Shown here: positions 46,925 to 57,400 of the stretch, piece after piece | How the letters are laid out: each line of letters starts with the position of its first letter | Numbering within the stretch: the stretch's first letter is position 1 | Assembly: GCA_902789415.1 (NCBI GenBank) | Contig: CADAOD010000002.1 | Coordinates: 40,409 to 104,408 of the forward strand | DNA length: 64,000 nucleotides | Direction of reading: 5' to 3' | DNA from: an uncultured Prevotellaceae bacterium | GTDB lineage: Bacteria > Bacteroidota > Bacteroidia > Bacteroidales > Bacteroidaceae | Program-made: the position numbers and the translations under genes | The notes under the pieces: model-generated | Database searches by the model: none | What the model saw: only the letters and a program-made list of their open reading frames with translations | Told to the model about the DNA's origin: nothing

Positions 46925-48856
46925 CTAGAATTCAAGAATCAGCGACTGACGCGACTTTAGCTCCACATTTTTTGAGATATCGTAATAACGATTAGTCAGA
47001 ATATCCTTAGCCTTTGCTGTTTTTCCTATTACTTCGGCATAACGCTTTACATCGAGTGTGGCAGGCTGCGATGTACCATTCAGGATGGTAAGCGCTGTTT
47101 TGCCCTGATACTGGCGGGCAATCACATAGACGCCATTAAACGGTGTGAACTGGATTTGCTTACCCTTGATAATCACATCGTTACCCTGGCGCCAGTGCAA
47201 CAGACGAGAGAGCCAGGTAAACATGGCCTGTTCGCTCTGTGTGCGACCTTCCTTGGTAAAGCAGTTATGTGTATCGCCAGGGAATCCACCAGGGAAGTCC
47301 TTACGTACGTTACCATCTGTTTTCTCCTTAGTACCATTCATCAACACCTCGGTACCATAATACAGCTGAGGAATACGATTAACGGTAAGCAACAATGCCA
47401 ATGCCTGCTTCAGAGCGAGGGTATCTTTGCCATTACCCAAGTAGCGATCGGTATCGTGGTTCTCGATAAAGGCCATCACACTCGATGGGTTGGGATACAG
47501 ATAATCGTAAACAAACGAGTTATACAAGCGGTTAAATCCCTTCCACCAGCCATCGGTCTCCTCGGTTCTGGCCTGAGTGAGCTTGTCGAAGAACGAGAAG
47601 TCCATCACTGTCTTCAGATAACTATTCGTTTCCGAGAGCTTCGAATCCTTCTGCCAGGCAGCGGTATAGGCAGGTTCGGTTACCCATGTTTCGCCAACGG
47701 TATTAAAGTTGGGGTACTCCTCATCAAGTTCCTTCAGCCACTGTGCCATGGCATCGGCATAGGCATAAGGATAGGTATCCATGCGAATGCCGTCGATACC
47801 CACGGTCTCAATCCACCAGATAGAGTTCTGTATCAGATAACGCATCAGGTGGGGGTTATGCTGGTTCAAATCAGGCATAGAGGGTACGAACCAACCTTCT
47901 ACAGTCTCCTTCAAATCTATCTCCGAAGCGTAAGGATCAACCACAGGTGTAAGCTTATAGCTTGTCTGCAGATAAGCGCTCTTGGCTGGCTCTGAGCCAT
48001 CGGCATTAGCGGTAAAGCCTGTCATTGGGTCGCGACCGCTCTGCTCCTCGTTCAACCACTCTGGTGTGTTCAACCAGTCTTTGGTTGGCATATCCTTAGT
48101 CCAGGGATGCTCAAAGCCACTGTGGTTAAAAATCATATCCATCACAATCTTCAAGCCTTTCTGGTGAGCCTCATCGCAAAGGCGCTTGTAATCCTCGTTC
48201 GAACCGAAACGGGGGTCCACCTTATAATAATTGGTGGTAGCATAGCCGTGATAGGTTGCGAAATCATTCTCGCTATCAGGCGAATCGTTCTCGAGTACGG
48301 GGGTGAACCAAAGAGCTGTTACACCTAACTCCTTAAAATAGTCGAGGTGTTCGCGGATACCATTCAAGTCGCCACCATGACGCAGACTGGGTTTTGTGCG
48401 ATCCTCAACATAATTGCGCATGCCCTTAATCTTTTTAGGATGGTTGGCACCCTGTGCAAAACGGTCGGGCATCAGCATGTAGAGCACATCGGCATTGGTA
48501 AAGCCCATGCGCTTATCGCCACTCATCTCGCGCTGCTTAAGCTGGTACTGTACCTTGGTCTTATCAAAGTTAAGCACCATGGTGCCTGGCTTTGCATCGC
48601 GCAGGTTCATATATACCAACAGGTAGTTGGGCGAATCAAGACGCACAATACTATCGATGACCGCACCAGGATAATCGGTGGTAACATTAGCCACATCGCG
48701 GATACCTTTTCCATATACCATCAACTGCACCTGAGGATTCTTTAAGCCTACATACCAGTCGGTGGGTTCGATACGGTTAATTACTGATTTCTTTGCTGCA
48801 CTCATCGTTAATACGTTTGCCATCAAGATGGCGGTTACTAATAAAATCCGTTTCAT
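46925..48856 (-). CDS. GH13 alpha-amylase / neopullulanase, SusA-like
   Basis: The start is ATG 48856 (MKRILLVTAILMANVLTMSA, signal peptide), because the -7 box covers 48884-48891 where the longer frame begins. 643 residues. An N-terminal cyclomaltodextrinase-type beta-sandwich domain (about 22-110, NRIEPTDWYVGLKNPQVQLMVYGKGI) is followed by the GH13 barrel: FTNADVLYMLMPDRFA, MDMIFNHSG, nucleophile Asp360 (GIRMDTYPY), acid Glu389 (VGETWV) and Asp468 (ENHDTDR). It would be periplasmic and cut alpha-1,4-glucan oligosaccharides. Its presence among hemicellulose genes is unusual. It sits directly downstream of the second HTCS, but has its own promoter. Confidence 0.92.
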   Translation of the reverse strand: MKRILLVTAILMANVLTMSAAKKSVINRIEPTDWYVGLKNPQVQLMVYGKGIRDVANVTTDYPGAVIDSIVRLDSPNYLLVYMNLRDAKPGTMVLNFDKTKVQYQLKQREMSGDKRMGFTNADVLYMLMPDRFAQGANHPKKIKGMRNYVEDRTKPSLRHGGDLNGIREHLDYFKELGVTALWFTPVLENDSPDSENDFATYHGYATTNYYKVDPRFGSNEDYKRLCDEAHQKGLKIVMDMIFNHSGFEHPWTKDMPTKDWLNTPEWLNEEQSGRDPMTGFTANADGSEPAKSAYLQTSYKLTPVVDPYASEIDLKETVEGWFVPSMPDLNQHNPHLMRYLIQNSIWWIETVGIDGIRMDTYPYAYADAMAQWLKELDEEYPNFNTVGETWVTEPAYTAAWQKDSKLSETNSYLKTVMDFSFFDKLTQARTEETDGWWKGFNRLYNSFVYDYLYPNPSSVMAFIENHDTDRYLGNGKDTLALKQALALLLTVNRIPQLYYGTEVLMNGTKEKTDGNVRKDFPGGFPGDTHNCFTKEGRTQSEQAMFTWLSRLLHWRQGNDVIIKGKQIQFTPFNGVYVIARQYQGKTALTILNGTSQPATLDVKRYAEVIGKTAKAKDILTNRYYDISKNVELKSRQSLILEF

Positions 48857-48883
48857 TTTTGTTCTTAGTTTATTCTCATACTG

Positions 48884-48891
48884 CAAAGATA
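48884..48891 (-). promoter_or_regulatory. Promoter -7 box of the GH13 gene
   Basis: Minus-strand TATCTTTG fits TAnnTTTG and fixes the start codon at 48856. An imperfect hairpin (GTTGTGGCAA/TTGCACAAC, 48942-48964) stands between it and the HTCS stop and might be a weak terminator or a regulator site. Confidence 0.55.
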
Positions 48892-48966
48892 GAGATTTTT
48901 CTGATACGTTGTTCGCATCAGAAAAGAAATCCCATCACATAGTTGTGGCAAACGATTGCACAACCC

Positions 48967-51900
48967 CTACCCCTTATACTCGGTAGGCGTTACGCCAAAC
49001 TGCTTTTTGAATACCACCGAGAAGTGACTCTGGGTACTGAATCCCGTCATATCAGCAATTTCGGCTACCGTATGCTTACCACCCTTCAACAGTTCGGCAG
49101 CACGGTTCAACTTGTAGGTACGGAAGAAACTGCTGGGCGTCTCACCAGTCAGACCCTTGATCTTATAATATAGTTTGGTACGCGAGATATAGAGCATCTT
49201 GGTGATACGTGTCACATCGAGTTCCGAGTTCGACAGTTCTTCCTCCATCAGCTTATAGAGCTCGTCCATAAAGCGCTTATCCTGCTCCGACAGGGCGTTA
49301 TCCACGCCTTCATCCTCGGTAGTAGTGGCTTTGGTAAGCAATTTGCGCACACGGTCGCAGTTTTTCAGCTGCGACTGGATGAGTGCCGAGAGCACAGCGG
49401 GCTCGAAAGGTTTGGTGACATAGGCATCGGCACCTACATTCAAGCCCTCAACCTGATTTTCGGCTGTTACCTTGGCTGTAACCAGGATAACAGGGATATG
49501 ACTGAGCTGAATATCCTGCTTGATTTCCTGACAGAGCTGGTAGCCATCCTTACCCGGCATAGCCACATCGCTCAGCACGATATTCGGCTCGGCAGCACGC
49601 ATCTCTTCGAGTGCCGTATCGGCATCAAGACAGGTAATCAGCTGATAGTCGTGCGAGAACAGCATCCGCATGTAGTTGATAATCTCGGTATCATCATCCA
49701 CAACCAGAATGGTTGGGCGGTCATCACCAAGTTGAGAGTTTACAGTTGATAGTTGATAATTTTCCGTAGGGAGCTGGGCGCCTACTGCCAACGACTTATC
49801 GCCATCCAATGGGCGGCGCTCGGCATCGGTATAAGCCTCTTGGTTCATCGGATAAACCAAGGTAAACACAGCTCCCTCGCCGTCAGTACGGTTTCCGGCT
49901 GTCAGGGTGCCATGATGCAACTCGGCTAATCGGCGCGAATAATATAGTCCGATGCCTGTGCCATAGTTCACGATAGCCTTGGTTTGGTTATCCAACTGAT
50001 AGAAGCGCTTAAAGATGTTTTCCTTGTGCTCCTCGGGGATGCCCTTGCCTGTATCAGCAATGGTCACCTTCACCTGGTCATCCACCACATCCAGGTGCAC
50101 ATCTATCCTACCGCCACGAGGTGTAAACTTCAAAGCATTCGACAGCAGATTGCTGACAATCTTCTCCAGTTTATCGCCGTCGGTCCAGGCCATCAGCTCG
50201 TCTTCCATACCAAAACGGTTCAGAGCCAGACCTTTTTCCTTGGCATTAAACTCAAAGGTATCACAGATGTCGTTCAGCAGTTTCACAACATCTATCTGCT
50301 CTACATTCAGGCGTAAGGTATCATTCTCCAGCTTATTAAAGTCCATCAGCTGGTTCACCAACTTAAACATGCGTTGGATACTACGCTGGGCAATGTTCAG
50401 CAGGTTACGCTGCTCACCACCCATGCTCTCGCTCTTAGCCAACTGTGCCACAGGACCCGCAATCATTGTTAACGGCGTACGGAACTCATGGGCGATATTG
50501 GCAAAGAAACTCATGTTCATCTGGTTGGTACGCAGCTCCTGCTCTTTCTCCATCTCAGCCTTTCGGGCAGCCCTGCGGGCAGCCACCACACGACGGGCAT
50601 TGCGGTAGAGGTACCAGGCAAGCAGTACGCCTAATGCCAGATAAATCAACCATGCCCACCACGAGAACATCGGTGCAGGCTCTACTATCACACTAATCTG
50701 ACGCTCATCGCTGCTGGCCTCATCATTAGCACAGTCGGTAGTGCGCACACGGAAAGTATAGTGCCCCGAAGGCAGATTGGCGTAACCGGCAGCATGCCTG
50801 CTACCCGCATCAATCCAATCGTCGTCGTACCCCTCCAGCTTATAATAATAATGTACGCGCTCATATTCACCAAAGTCGAGGGCTGTGTACGAGATGCTGA
50901 AGCTATTCTCACTGTGCTTCAAGCGTATCTCCTTACAGTTATCGAGCATCGACTCGATGGGAGCGCCCTTAGTGGGACGTATCATCTGGTTGTGAATCTT
51001 AAGATGACAGAACTTCAGAGGCATATTCCTGAGTGTATCGATGTCGGCAGGATTAAACATAGTGATACCATCGGTACTACCGAATACCAGACTACCATTT
51101 GGCAACTGGCACGAGGCACGATCAGCAAACTCATCACCAGCCAATCCGTCGGCCTTATAAAGTGCAGTCATTACCCCAGTTTTGGCATCCAGACGGTTCA
51201 GACCCTTCATAGTACTTATCCAGAGGTTACCTTGCCGGTCTTCCTCGATACTAGCTACGTCAGAACACGAGAGGCCAGCAATTCGGCGCACCTCGTTGGT
51301 CTGCGTATGATAGCACAGCAGTCCATTACTCACAGTACCTATCCAGATATTCCCTTTCGCATCCTGAAGCATATCTGTAGGGATATACACACTGCGACGG
51401 ATGCAACGCTGCATACTGGGAATATCCATCGCACTCAGCTTCCCCGTTTGAGGATTCATTTTCATGATGGGCTGATAGAAAGCTGATATCAGCATCGAGC
51501 CATCCTTTAATTTCAACAGCGATGGGATAAACGTAAAGTCAACATTGAACGCCTGCTTAGCCTCAGGCTCAGAGCTACCAGGCTTAAAGGCAAAGATATA
51601 AGTGGTGCTGGTAGCTGCCCATACGGTGCCGTCGTCGGTTTGCTCGAAGCTCATTGTCGGCGGCAATTGCCACTGATTCAGGATATTAAGTTTACTACCA
51701 TCATACTGGCATTTCATGACACTATTTGTGGTTGATAGCCAGAGTTGTCCGTCGCGATCGCAGAAAATATTTGTGATGGCATTCTTTCGTTCACCTGCTG
51801 GCAAACCAGCAATCTCTATATGTTCTGCTTTCTGCGTGGTAGTATGATATACAAAGACTCCTTTCAACAGGGTAGATATCCACAAGTCTGCCTGTTTGTC

Positions 51901-52992
51901 GATAGCCACAGCCAATACCGACGAGTTATCGATAACACGATTCAGGTAGTTATCGCTACCGCCAAACTTCTCTTTGTAATAATAGTCGGCAAAAAGACCT
52001 TTGTCGTAGGTTCCTAACCAGATATTCTTTCGGGAGTCCTGGAATATCTTGGTAACATAGGCATCGGGAACAGGTACTGTAAAGTTCACATCGTTCTGTC
52101 CCTTCAGTGTATGTGCCAGCAGGTTCAGTTCAAACAGTCCGTTACGCGATGTACTGAGCAGGATGGTGTTGTTATCCAGCAAGCAGGCAGCCTGCAGCAC
52201 ACTGTTATGGGCTGTTAGCCGTTGCTGCATCTCGGCACTCAGCGGAATGGGTTGCTGCGATTTGGTATCGTACAGCAATAAGGTGCCGTTACCCGAACAC
52301 AACAGCAAACCGTTGGGCAGCAGTTCGAAGAAATAGAATCCCAACTGCTGACCGGCCTTCACCTCGGCTTTCTGTTTAAACGTCTCGCCACTGATAACCA
52401 GCAGGTTATCGGCGCTCACCATCAGGATATTATCGGCGCCATCAATAAAGCAGTCGCCCCACGACTGATTGGTGGCCGTTCTGTTAAACTTCGACAGGAA
52501 GATATGATGCTGCTCGTCGTACATCAGCAGTTCCATACCATTATACACAAAAATGCGGCCCTTACTGTCCATCAATAGTTTACGGGCATTGCGGTTGCCC
52601 GTTTGCATGGGGATTGATTCAAAGTTATCCTGTCGGGTATAGCGGCACACGCCATTAACAGTAGCCACCCAGAGCCGGCCTTGCTTGTCGCAGAGCAGAC
52701 TCTGTATCTGGTTATCGGGCAGTCCCAACGAGTCGAATGTACAGAAATACTGGTGATATTCGTGACCATCGTAACGGTTCAAACCTCTGAAGGTACCTAT
52801 CCACAGATAGCCATCGGCATCTTCGGCAATGCACTGTACACGACTGTTCGACAGTTCGTTGGCCACCACCAGGTCGTGTTCCTCGTCCTTGTCGAGCGTC
52901 GTACCAACAGCGCCTTGACGCTGGCAACCCAGCATCATCATTGCAAGCATCACGCAAACGAGAGTTGCGAAAACAGGTTTTCTTTTAGTCAT
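48967..52992 (-). CDS. Second hybrid two-component system regulator (HTCS)
   Basis: 1341 residues. The N-terminus MTKRKPVFATLVCVMLAMMMLGCQ includes a possible lipobox. Then come two-component-regulator propeller repeats (GYLWIGTFRGLNRYDG, NIWLGTYDKGLF, NIWIGTVSNGLL, NLWISTMKGLNRLD), a Y_Y_Y domain, a transmembrane helix (SWWAWLIYLALGVLLAWYLY), a histidine kinase (ANIAHEFRTP, His835; NLLSNALKFTPRGG; YGTGIGLYYSR), a receiver (SDVAMPGKDG, Asp1142) and an AraC-type output (VAEIADMTGFSTQSHFSVVFKKQFGVTPTEY). The linker between kinase and receiver contains TENYQLSTVNSQL, the translation of a TCAACT-type repeat. The tandem repeat before its own promoter resembles that between the HAD and third susC genes, so those are the likely targets. 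Confidence 0.95.
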   Translation of the reverse strand: MTKRKPVFATLVCVMLAMMMLGCQRQGAVGTTLDKDEEHDLVVANELSNSRVQCIAEDADGYLWIGTFRGLNRYDGHEYHQYFCTFDSLGLPDNQIQSLLCDKQGRLWVATVNGVCRYTRQDNFESIPMQTGNRNARKLLMDSKGRIFVYNGMELLMYDEQHHIFLSKFNRTATNQSWGDCFIDGADNILMVSADNLLVISGETFKQKAEVKAGQQLGFYFFELLPNGLLLCSGNGTLLLYDTKSQQPIPLSAEMQQRLTAHNSVLQAACLLDNNTILLSTSRNGLFELNLLAHTLKGQNDVNFTVPVPDAYVTKIFQDSRKNIWLGTYDKGLFADYYYKEKFGGSDNYLNRVIDNSSVLAVAIDKQADLWISTLLKGVFVYHTTTQKAEHIEIAGLPAGERKNAITNIFCDRDGQLWLSTTNSVMKCQYDGSKLNILNQWQLPPTMSFEQTDDGTVWAATSTTYIFAFKPGSSEPEAKQAFNVDFTFIPSLLKLKDGSMLISAFYQPIMKMNPQTGKLSAMDIPSMQRCIRRSVYIPTDMLQDAKGNIWIGTVSNGLLCYHTQTNEVRRIAGLSCSDVASIEEDRQGNLWISTMKGLNRLDAKTGVMTALYKADGLAGDEFADRASCQLPNGSLVFGSTDGITMFNPADIDTLRNMPLKFCHLKIHNQMIRPTKGAPIESMLDNCKEIRLKHSENSFSISYTALDFGEYERVHYYYKLEGYDDDWIDAGSRHAAGYANLPSGHYTFRVRTTDCANDEASSDERQISVIVEPAPMFSWWAWLIYLALGVLLAWYLYRNARRVVAARRAARKAEMEKEQELRTNQMNMSFFANIAHEFRTPLTMIAGPVAQLAKSESMGGEQRNLLNIAQRSIQRMFKLVNQLMDFNKLENDTLRLNVEQIDVVKLLNDICDTFEFNAKEKGLALNRFGMEDELMAWTDGDKLEKIVSNLLSNALKFTPRGGRIDVHLDVVDDQVKVTIADTGKGIPEEHKENIFKRFYQLDNQTKAIVNYGTGIGLYYSRRLAELHHGTLTAGNRTDGEGAVFTLVYPMNQEAYTDAERRPLDGDKSLAVGAQLPTENYQLSTVNSQLGDDRPTILVVDDDTEIINYMRMLFSHDYQLITCLDADTALEEMRAAEPNIVLSDVAMPGKDGYQLCQEIKQDIQLSHIPVILVTAKVTAENQVEGLNVGADAYVTKPFEPAVLSALIQSQLKNCDRVRKLLTKATTTEDEGVDNALSEQDKRFMDELYKLMEEELSNSELDVTRITKMLYISRTKLYYKIKGLTGETPSSFFRTYKLNRAAELLKGGKHTVAEIADMTGFSTQSHFSVVFKKQFGVTPTEYKG

Positions 52993-53014
52993 CTTTATGT
53001 TGTTATTTTGCTTG

Positions 53015-53098
53015 CAAAGATAACAAAAACTCCAGATAATTCAGCGCTTATAGCCAATAATTGAACCTACGCAACAACTTTTGAACAAATAGAACAAC
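53015..53098 (-). promoter_or_regulatory. Promoter of the second HTCS with tandem operator-like repeats
   Basis: Minus-strand -7 box TATCTTTG (53015-53022). Two direct repeats, GAACCTACGCAACAAC (53063-53078) and GAACAAATAGAACAAC (53083-53098), separated by TTTT, begin 40 bp upstream. A nearly equal pair is found before the HAD gene and third susC. Confidence 0.6.
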
Positions 53099-53109
53099 CC
53101 GCACGGGCT

Positions 53110-54186
53110 TTATTCGAAGGTGAAAGGCACCTTCACTACCTCTGGTCCGTAGATGGTTTTAAAGTCGTCGCGCATAGAAATCACATGGTAGCCGCTATCG
53201 CGCCACTTCTGTGCCAGCGAGAGTGCTTTTTCACGGTTGGCATGGTCGCGAGCCTCATCATCAGCCACCAGCATAAAGGCGGCAGTACGGTGTTTGCTAT
53301 TGCTCAGACAGTAGTTATGCATGGCGCTGTCGCCACCGCTGTTGCCAAACGACAGTACGGGCACCTTACCTATCTCCTGTGATATCTGCAGCACCTTATT
53401 GGTCTTCAGATTCTTGATTATCAACTCATCGGTACGCACCAAATCCTCTTCCTTACCCATGGTATAGTTCACACCTGCCACGTTGCCCTGACTGCTCGAC
53501 ACCAGTCTTACATCCATACCTATCACTCTATTGGGCGCAATGCCAATCGACTCAACCAGTGCACGACAGATAAAGCGATCGGAACCCGACACTACATAAT
53601 AGGTAAAACCATGATCCTTCAGATACTCGAACACCTCGAGCATGGGACGATAAAAACTCTGTCCGTAGGTCATCCCTGTAAAACCATTAGCCTGCTTAGC
53701 GGCGTAGGCTTTTACGTAGGCATCAAACTCAGCCAGCGACATACCAGCATAGGCTTTGGCTGCGGCCTGGGCATGAATCATATCAAAATGGTCGGGCAGC
53801 GCCACACCCTTACGCACAAAGTCGCGAATGTTCTGGGCGGCAGTACGCACATCCTCAGGAGCCTTGTCACGGTAGTCAGCATCGTCGAGCGCACGATACT
53901 CCAGCAGATTATATTCAAAATAAGTAGGATAAAGCTCGCCCACAAAGGTGCCGTCCATATCAAAGGTGGCAATACGGTCTTCCTCGCTGATATAGTTTGG
54001 CGATTTGGGGTTGGTAACATCCTCAACATACGCCTGCAAGGCTGTCAGCGCCTCGCATTTATTCCACGACTCGAAATACGTTTTTTGTACAACTACCTCA
54101 GTATCATCATTACTGCACGAGGCAAACACACTTACGCCGCCGAACGACAAAATGGCGGCCATCATCAAAAGGGTTAATTTTTTCAT
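53110..54186 (-). CDS. Secreted HAD-superfamily phosphatase (lipoprotein)
   Basis: The start is ATG 54186 (MKKLTLLMM), since the -7 box lies at 54217-54224. About 358 residues. A lipoprotein signal ends at VFASC. HAD motifs are visible: motif I FDMDGTFVG (nucleophile Asp and acid Asp), motif II YVVSGSDRF, a Lys in motif III, and motif IV SFGNSGGDSAM. The fold resembles phosphoserine-phosphatase-like secreted HAD proteins with a helical cap. The substrate is unknown. It is divergent from the third susC, with the tandem operator-like repeats in the shared control region. It may be co-transcribed with the second HTCS, which follows on the same strand. Confidence 0.8.
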   Translation of the reverse strand: MKKLTLLMMAAILSFGGVSVFASCSNDDTEVVVQKTYFESWNKCEALTALQAYVEDVTNPKSPNYISEEDRIATFDMDGTFVGELYPTYFEYNLLEYRALDDADYRDKAPEDVRTAAQNIRDFVRKGVALPDHFDMIHAQAAAKAYAGMSLAEFDAYVKAYAAKQANGFTGMTYGQSFYRPMLEVFEYLKDHGFTYYVVSGSDRFICRALVESIGIAPNRVIGMDVRLVSSSQGNVAGVNYTMGKEEDLVRTDELIIKNLKTNKVLQISQEIGKVPVLSFGNSGGDSAMHNYCLSNSKHRTAAFMLVADDEARDHANREKALSLAQKWRDSGYHVISMRDDFKTIYGPEVVKVPFTFE

Positions 54187-54216
54187 TCTTAACATAATAC
54201 GATTAGTTTGTCGGTG

Positions 54217-54302
54217 CAAAAATACAAAACAATTTTAACACTCCAAAGGAAAAATACGGAAAAAGTGAACAAAACGAATAACTTTTAAACAAAACGAACA
54301 AC
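54217..54302 (-). promoter_or_regulatory. HAD gene promoter with tandem operator-like repeats
   Basis: Minus-strand -7 box TATTTTTG (54217-54224). GAACAAAACGAATAAC (54267-54282) and AAACAAAACGAACAAC (54287-54302), with a TTTT spacer, begin 42 bp upstream. The arrangement is 27 of 36 identical to that before the second HTCS. Confidence 0.6.
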
Positions 54303-54372
54303 ACCCATATAGATTTGAACAAGCGCGAAAAACGAAAAACAGAATAAAAAAACATTATTTAATAATTAACTA

Positions 54373-54380
54373 TACCTTTG
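54373..54380 (+). promoter_or_regulatory. Promoter -7 box of the third susC
   Basis: TACCTTTG fits TAnnTTTG, about 60 bp before the start codon. The tandem repeats at 54267-54302 lie about 70 bp upstream. Confidence 0.55.
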
Positions 54381-54439
54381 CAGCCGAGAATTTCAAAACC
54401 AAATATTCCTAACAATTAACTCAAAACAATTAAAGCTCA

Positions 54440-57400
54440 ATGAAGAAGAGTAGTATTATGTTGATGTTGATGGCACTGATGATGTCAGTAACATCTTTCG
54501 CCCAAGGACTGAAGGGCCATGTAATCGACGAGAACGGCGAACCCGTTATCGGAGCAACCGTAGCCGAGAAGAACAATCCCAAGAATGCCACCATCACCGA
54601 TTTTGATGGTAATTTCGTGGTAAACATTCAAGCAGGTCATACCCTCACGGTGACCTACATCGGCTATCAGACTTTTGAAGGTGCCGCTAAGAACGGCATG
54701 ACTATCAACCTGAAACCCGACAACAAGGTACTCGACGAAGTCGTTGTTGTTGGTTATGGTGTACAAAAGAAGAGTAGCGTAACAGGTGCCATCTCTCAGG
54801 TAAAACCCGAGGATATGGAAAACCGCACCATCGCCAACGCTCAACAAGCCCTGCAGGGTAAGACCTCGGGTGTACAGATTATCCAGTCGAGCGCTGCTCC
54901 TGGTTCATCACCAACCATTCGCGTACGCGGTTATTCCTCTAATTCAAGCTCAGAGCCCCTGTTCGTTGTTGATGGTGTGCGCCTGAGTGATATCAGTGGT
55001 ATCGACCCCAGCACCATCGCCTCGATGGAAATCCTGAAGGATGCAGCCTCGGCCGCTATCTACGGTGCCGAAGCTGGCAACGGTGTGGTACTCATCACCA
55101 CTAAGAAAGGAAAGCCCGGACAAGGAAAAATCTCTTACGACTTCATGTTCACCGACGAGAGTTTGGCCCGCATTCCCAAAATGCTGAACGCCGAGCAGTA
55201 TATCCAGTTTATGGACGAGGGTAACATTTTTACGAAGGACTATATGCTGAAGAACTGGGACGGTGTGACCAACACAGCCTGGACCGATGTGGCTTTCAAC
55301 CATGGTCACATGCAGAAGCACGCCCTCTCGTTTACTGGTGGTAACGACCGCGGCAACTATTTCCTCTCGCTCGCGTACCTTAATAATAATGGTATCGTGA
55401 AAGGCGACGCTGATGTTTACAAACGACTCACTGCCACCATCAACGCCGAATATAAGATTAAAGACTGGTTGAAGGTGGGTACTACCAACCAGATTGAGAA
55501 ATACGATGTACGCTCGGTATCTACCAACAGTGAGTACGGCTCGCTGCTGACATCCATCCTGATGCTCGACCCACTGACTCCCGACACCTACACCGCCGAG
55601 AACCTGCCTTACCAGATGGTGAATGCTCAGGCCAACGGCAAGCATCTACTGCAGGACGAGAACGGTAACTACTATGCCGTATCTAAGTTCTATGCCGGCG
55701 AGCAGTATCATCCCATGATTATGCGCGACAACGGTCTGTCGAAGAATCAGGGATTCAATATCAACGGTTCTATCTATGGTGATTTCACACCATTAAAAGG
55801 CCTCACCGTTACCTCTCGTTTCGGTTATCGCCTGGCTGGTACACGTAGCAGCAGCACCAGTCTGCCATTCTATGGTAACGGTGTACAGAGTCGCGACTAT
55901 CTCGACTTCAGCGCAGGCTCTTCTACCTCTATCTACTATCAGTGGGAGAACTTTGCCAACTATATGAAACAGTTTGGTGGTCATACCGTTACAGCCATGG
56001 TAGGTATGTCGTTCCAGAAGTCATCAAGCGACAATGTGAACGGTTCGCTGACAGCCAATGGCGAAGATGCCTTGAAGAAGAACGACCCATTGTTCTACTA
56101 TCTGAACTATGCCAACGCATCGGCCACCAAGGGTGTGAGCGGCGAAACCAACGAGAGTACCAAGTACTCCTACTTCGGTCGCCTGTCTTACGATTTCATG
56201 GGACGTTATCTGCTGCAGGCTTCGCTGCGCGCAGATGCTGCCGACCTATCGAAGCTCTCAAAGAAAACCCGTTGGGGCTACTTCCCTGCCGTATCAGTAG
56301 GCTGGACCATCAGCGAGGAGAAGTTCTTTGCACCACTGAAAAAAGCTTTCGATAGTTTGAAGTTCCGTGCCAGCTGGGGTCAGAACGGTAGTCTCTCGGC
56401 ATTGGGCGGCTACAGCTACAGCACCGATATGGCACTGGGCGGACTCTATCCATTCTCTTCAGGTATCAACTACACCCAGGCCGCAGCCCCATCAACCATG
56501 GGTAACGACGACCTGAAGTGGGAAACATCAGAGCAGTTGAACTTTGGTTTCGACGGTATCCTGATGGGCGGTCGCATGACCTTCGGCATCGACTACTTTA
56601 TCAAGAAGACTAAGGACCTGCTGGTATGGGGTACCACACCATCGCTCATCATCGGTGGCAGCACCTCGCCTATGAATGCCGGTAACGTAGAAAACAAGGG
56701 CTTTGAGTTTGAGCTGGGCTGGCGTGACCATATCGGCGACTTCAACTACAGCATCCGTGCCAACCTCTCCACCCTGAGTAATAAGGTGACCTATATCGAT
56801 CCCTCTATTACCCGCCTGAGCGGTAGCAACTTCCACACTTACACCATCACCTATTTCGAGAAGGGCTATCCCGTTTACTACTTCCGCGGCTATAAGTTTG
56901 CTGGCATCGACAAGGAAACAGGTAATCCTTTGTTCGAGGATCTGGATGGCGACGGAAAAGTATCTGATGGCGACCTGACCTACATCGGCGATGCAATTCC
57001 CGACTTCACCTATGGTCTCACCCTCACAGCGGCCTATAAGGGCATCGACCTGACCGTATTCGGAACCGGATCGCACGGCAACAAGATCTTCAACTGTATC
57101 AACCGTCCCGACTACGCTGCTTCGAACCGTTTGAAGGAAGTGTTCTACGACAACCGTTGGACTACCGAGAACAAAAACGGTACTGTACCTCGTGCAGGCG
57201 CTAACGACATGGATAAGTATGCCACATCGAGTGCGCTGGTTTACGATGGCAGTTTCTTCAAGATCAAGCAGATTCAGTTGGGTTACACCCTGCCTAAGAA
57301 CCTCATTAATAAAGTAGCCTTGAGCCATGCCCGTATCTACGCTTCGCTCGACGACTTCTTCACCTTCTCTAAGTATCCAGGCTTCGATCCTGAGGCTGCT

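Noticed and set aside
53098-53107. CCCGCACGGG as terminator of the HAD gene
   Set aside because: The stem is only four base pairs and lacks a T run on the minus strand.
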